Source: Aphanothece sp. CMT-3BRIN-NPC111
GTDB lineage: Bacteria > Cyanobacteriota > Cyanobacteriia > Cyanobacteriales > JAHHGU01
Direction: 5' to 3'
Assembly (NCBI GenBank): GCA_019359765.1
Contig: JAHHGU010000031.1
Location: forward strand, 1 to 54,616
Length of the DNA stretch: 54,616 nt
Part shown: piece after piece, positions 51,868-54,616 of the stretch
Numbering within the stretch: the first letter of the stretch is position 1
Layout of the letters: each line of letters opens with the position of its first letter
Program-made: the position numbers and the translations under genes
Notes under the pieces: generated by a model
Database searches by the model: none
Told to the model about the DNA's origin: nothing
The model's input: the letters and a program-made list of their open reading frames with translations, nothing else

Positions 51868-54616
51868 TTAGCTAGGAAATTTTAACGTACCGATATCATA
51901 AACTCCAGTCTTGTCAGAGGGAATCTCAAAGGGAAGAGGATTCTCCTGATTTCCAAATAGTCGTAGTTCGTAGCGACCCGGTTTAAGACCTTCTAAAGCA
52001 AACTTACCTGCTTTATTAGTGAACAGAGTTAACGGCTTCCACTTAGGATCTGAAAGCGAAACAACTTCGCCCGCCTGTAAAGAAACAGGTTCCCCTTTAG
52101 CATCTAGCAAAACTCCTCTTAGGAAAACACTGGCATCTGTACCGACACGAATTACAGTGCCGCTTCTATAGCTTGGTAGAAGATGATAAATACTTGGACC
52201 CAAATCATATCCTAAAGGCAAATCTGGGGCATCTATATTGAGAGTAGAAACTTGGTAAGGTTGTAGATCAGGAACCACTGCTGGTCCTAAGTTATCTGCC
52301 CTAGCAATATAGCCGCCTCCACCTGGGTTAATTCCAATCTGTTGACCTCTAAAGTTTTCGTTGCGAGTTATAAGAGCAAAACTATTGTTAATAGGGCGCG
52401 ACCAGCCAAAATGCCCATCAGCAAAAACTAAGGCAGTACCCCAATTCAGCCGAGTCGTATTGCTAGTAGCCTCAGAAGCATCGCGAAAGAGTAGAAAATC
52501 ATGAGAAAACTCAACGTTAGCGCGGTAGCCTGTATAACTTAATCGACCCGTTAGATCATAATCAGTCGGAGTACCTGCCACACCTACAGAGGCATTAATA
52601 CCGCCTATACTTCTGGGAGAACTGTAGTTCCAAGTTAAGCGGTTAGTAGGACTACTGGTATTTCTAATATCACTTGTTGCCTGAATAGATTGACGCTGCT
52701 TGGGCAAGAATAAGAAGAGGCTCAAGTAAGCTTGTTGCTCGTTTTGACCTATACTGTTGCGACTCTGGTTGAGGTTTAAGTTAACTCCCAACCCATTTTT
52801 AAAAGATTTAGATAGTCCCAAAGAGAGCCTGTAAGTATCAAGCACTTCTGCCCGACCAAACTGATAATTAGCACTTAAGTTACCACTAATTCCCCAAAAA
52901 AGGTTTTGGCTGTAATAAGCTGAGAGGTCGTAGGTGTAGTTATTTCGGGGGACGAGTTCACTTCCATTAGTGAAATGAGATCCCTTATGCTCTAAAGCAA
53001 GGCGAAATGTGCGTTGAGAGGGATTATTTTCACCTGTTTGAAAGTAGTCGTAACGCAACCTCACAGCGTAGTCGCTTCCTATATCACTAGCATGGCTTAA
53101 CGCCATATCCCATCCCAAGTTACCAAAGCTTGTTGCCCAGACACCTTCAATACCTGCGAGTTGCTGTTTGGGGTCAGCTTGTAAATATCCACCCATTGTT
53201 AAAGTGGTATTTAATCCCCAGCGATGGGACAAGGTGAGAGTAGGTTGTGTCAAGTCGTAACTGCGATCGCCATTTTCAACCTTTGTAGGAAAACCAAGGC
53301 TGTAGGCGAACTGTTGCAAGCCAGGAGCAAGTAACTCGCTAGCAACAGGAGCCGGAAAATCAAGCCGCTGCACCCGACCTACATCATCCGTAATAATTAG
53401 TTGCACATTATTGATACCGCCGTTTAGTGGCAAATCGCGGATATCTTGCCGTCCCGGAGGTAACTGCAACGTCTGCGTCAGACGACCATTGATCAACACC
53501 TCAACCCTTGAGGGTCTTTCTAGAAAAAACTCAAATTGACTGATAGGTCGCGTTACGCGATAAGGCTGCAAGGAGAAGTTTCGAGCAACAGTAATCCCAG
53601 CCATTGGTCGGCTACTTTGATAGCCTGTGATTGGAACAGAAAGATCGCCCACCACATAACGTAATGCTTGGTCGGGAGCGTCCCGTACTACGCGAAGATC
53701 ACCACGTACTAAATTAGGATTAGCTTTCTCTGTAAAAGCAGTGCTACCCTCAATAACCCAACCATTGAGATTTAAAGCTCCCTCAAAATCGAGACTGAGT
53801 GGCTGGCGTCCTAATGAAGTTCCCTCCTTTCCCGACCAGACATAGTTTTCACCACCCCGAAGATTGATATAACCGCTAATTCTGCTAGGGGGTAAAGCAT
53901 CTTTGGCTTCAGGGGGCAGATTTCCTTCTCGCACATTATAAACATTGGTCTTGCGTTGCGCGGGTGGAACCTGGACTTGCAGCTTTAATTCCCGCTGATC
54001 GAAAGTGGCTTCTAAGCCATTTTGCCGCAACACTTCTAGTGTGAGATTCCCCTCTTTATCGATGGCTGCTCGCAGTTTTTCTTGAATATCAGGGCGAACA
54101 ATCTCTGCGGTCTTTTCCAAGAATGCTCCTGCTTGGAAACGTACTTCAGGTGTACCTCCTGGCGACAGCAAAATTAATACCTGCCCCTGCTCCTCCCCAT
54201 TAATCAAAAAGGAAACAACTACCCGCTGTACGCTACCACTGGTACGCGGACGACCAAATATTCTTTGGAATAGCTCATCGTCCTGTTTTTCTGGTACTGG
54301 AGTTGATGGCGGCGCAGGTTGATTCTCTCCTGGAGATGGTTGCGGAGGTTGGCTTTCAGTTGGGGTTGGCGGGTTAGATGGATTGCTTGCTGGTGTTGAT
54401 GGTGTGGAAGGACTTGGCGGCGTAGGTTGATTCGGCGGTGGAACTGCTTGCGGAGGTGGGCTTTCCGCTGGGGTTGGCGGGTTAGATGAATTGCTTGCTG
54501 GTGTTGATGGTGTGGAAGAACTTGGCGGCGTAGGTTGATTCGGCGGTGGAACTGCTTGCGGAGGTGGGCTTTCCGCTGGGGTTGGCGGGTTAGATGAATT
54601 GCTTGCTGGTGTTGAT
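51868..54616 (-). CDS. Fimbrial-usher-like outer membrane protein with Pro-rich repeats (5' end outside the window)
   Basis: About 916 codons are visible and the frame is open at the right edge. From the edge inward: a Pro/Ser/Thr-rich region with 36-residue repeats (to about 54290), DELFQRIFGRPRTSGSVQRV, an usher-type N-terminal domain, and a plug-like middle (SRVEVLINGRLTQTLQLPPG, then DLPLNGGINNVQLIITDDVG). A long beta-barrel with many alternating strands follows (YDYFQTGENNPSQRTFRLAL, SYTGYRANVEFSHDFLLFRD). A C-terminal CarboxypepD_reg/SdrD-like domain (GVLLDAKGEPVSLQAGEVVS, KAGKFALEGLKPGRYELRLF) closes it. These are PapC/FimD usher features. No chaperone gene is in the window. Confidence 0.8.
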   Translation of the reverse strand, partial: STPASNSSNPPTPAESPPPQAVPPPNQPTPPSSSTPSTPASNSSNPPTPAESPPPQAVPPPNQPTPPSPSTPSTPASNPSNPPTPTESQPPQPSPGENQPAPPSTPVPEKQDDELFQRIFGRPRTSGSVQRVVVSFLINGEEQGQVLILLSPGGTPEVRFQAGAFLEKTAEIVRPDIQEKLRAAIDKEGNLTLEVLRQNGLEATFDQRELKLQVQVPPAQRKTNVYNVREGNLPPEAKDALPPSRISGYINLRGGENYVWSGKEGTSLGRQPLSLDFEGALNLNGWVIEGSTAFTEKANPNLVRGDLRVVRDAPDQALRYVVGDLSVPITGYQSSRPMAGITVARNFSLQPYRVTRPISQFEFFLERPSRVEVLINGRLTQTLQLPPGRQDIRDLPLNGGINNVQLIITDDVGRVQRLDFPAPVASELLAPGLQQFAYSLGFPTKVENGDRSYDLTQPTLTLSHRWGLNTTLTMGGYLQADPKQQLAGIEGVWATSFGNLGWDMALSHASDIGSDYAVRLRYDYFQTGENNPSQRTFRLALEHKGSHFTNGSELVPRNNYTYDLSAYYSQNLFWGISGNLSANYQFGRAEVLDTYRLSLGLSKSFKNGLGVNLNLNQSRNSIGQNEQQAYLSLFLFLPKQRQSIQATSDIRNTSSPTNRLTWNYSSPRSIGGINASVGVAGTPTDYDLTGRLSYTGYRANVEFSHDFLLFRDASEATSNTTRLNWGTALVFADGHFGWSRPINNSFALITRNENFRGQQIGINPGGGGYIARADNLGPAVVPDLQPYQVSTLNIDAPDLPLGYDLGPSIYHLLPSYRSGTVIRVGTDASVFLRGVLLDAKGEPVSLQAGEVVSLSDPKWKPLTLFTNKAGKFALEGLKPGRYELRLFGNQENPLPFEIPSDKTGVYDIGTLKFPS
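54391..54616 (-). repeat. 108-base tandem repeat encoding a Pro-rich 36-residue unit
   Basis: TGGTGTTGAT recurs at 54391, 54499 and 54607, exactly 108 bases apart, and the DNA between is almost identical. On the minus strand each unit encodes STPASNSSNPPTPAESPPPQ followed by AVPPPNQPTPPSSSTP. The array continues beyond the edge. Confidence 0.9.

Overview
The window is cyanobacterial chromosome. The highly iterated palindrome GCGATCGC is dense in most of it. Several gene sets are typical of cyanobacteria: the order rpmH-rnpA-PH domain-yidC-jag-DUF177-Ycf46-like AAA, a group 2 sigma factor (SigC), FurA, a CcaA-type carboxysomal carbonic anhydrase, squalene-hopene cyclase, a mycosporine-like amino acid (MAA) cluster and an ethylene-receptor-like kinase. 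Hopanoids plus MAA sunscreens would suit a surface or desiccation-tolerant lifestyle, but the sequence does not fix the genus.

Layout. 1-4.6 kb: a decayed IS4-type transposase, a stand-alone CheB-type methylesterase, squalene-hopene cyclase on the opposite strand, a MITE-like element and a secreted DUF2808 protein. 4.8-10.8 kb: a plus-strand block for ribosome/RNase P, membrane insertion and RNA binding, ending with an AAA ATPase and an SH3 membrane protein. 11.2-15.6 kb: furA, sigC, gpsA and lipA, all minus strand. 15.8-20.4 kb: a low-GC island directly behind tRNA-Pro(CGG). It has a TGTACA transposon end with repeated transposase-binding-like motifs, a broken MerR-type regulator, a three-gene translationally coupled operon (DUF4297/Cap4-like nuclease, middle component, DUF3732 ABC ATPase) and a C-terminal fragment of a type V-K-like TniQ. 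I read it as the wreck of a Cas12k-type CRISPR-associated transposon (CAST) that still carries an apparently intact ABC-three-component defence system as cargo.

20.4-27.6 kb: ccaA with an IS200/IS605-type TnpB element inserted just upstream, an aldo/keto reductase, a zinc alcohol dehydrogenase, a secreted Gly-Thr-Thr repeat protein, moaC and tRNA-Arg(ACG). 27.7-33.9 kb: mysA-mysB-mysC-mysC-mysD, with two tandem divergent ATP-grasp mysC genes and a hairpin in every gap from mysB to mysD. 34.3-38.6 kb: a polyisoprenyl-type glycosyltransferase, an SH3-NlpC/P60 endopeptidase, a class A beta-lactamase-like serine hydrolase and a secreted barrel-like protein. 39.0-44.7 kb: a complete branched-chain/neutral amino acid ABC transporter (livFGMHK order). 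45.0-50.8 kb: a signalling operon of ethylene-binding histidine kinase, Rcp1-like response regulator and hybrid multi-PAS/GAF kinase. 51.1-54.6 kb: a pilin/spore-coat-U-like secreted protein with an N-terminal 17-residue tandem repeat, converging on a fimbrial-usher-like outer membrane protein that runs off the right edge through proline-rich 36-residue repeats.

No database search or structure prediction was run. Family names come from recognised motifs and gene order, and comparisons with CAST and MAA proteins are from memory.
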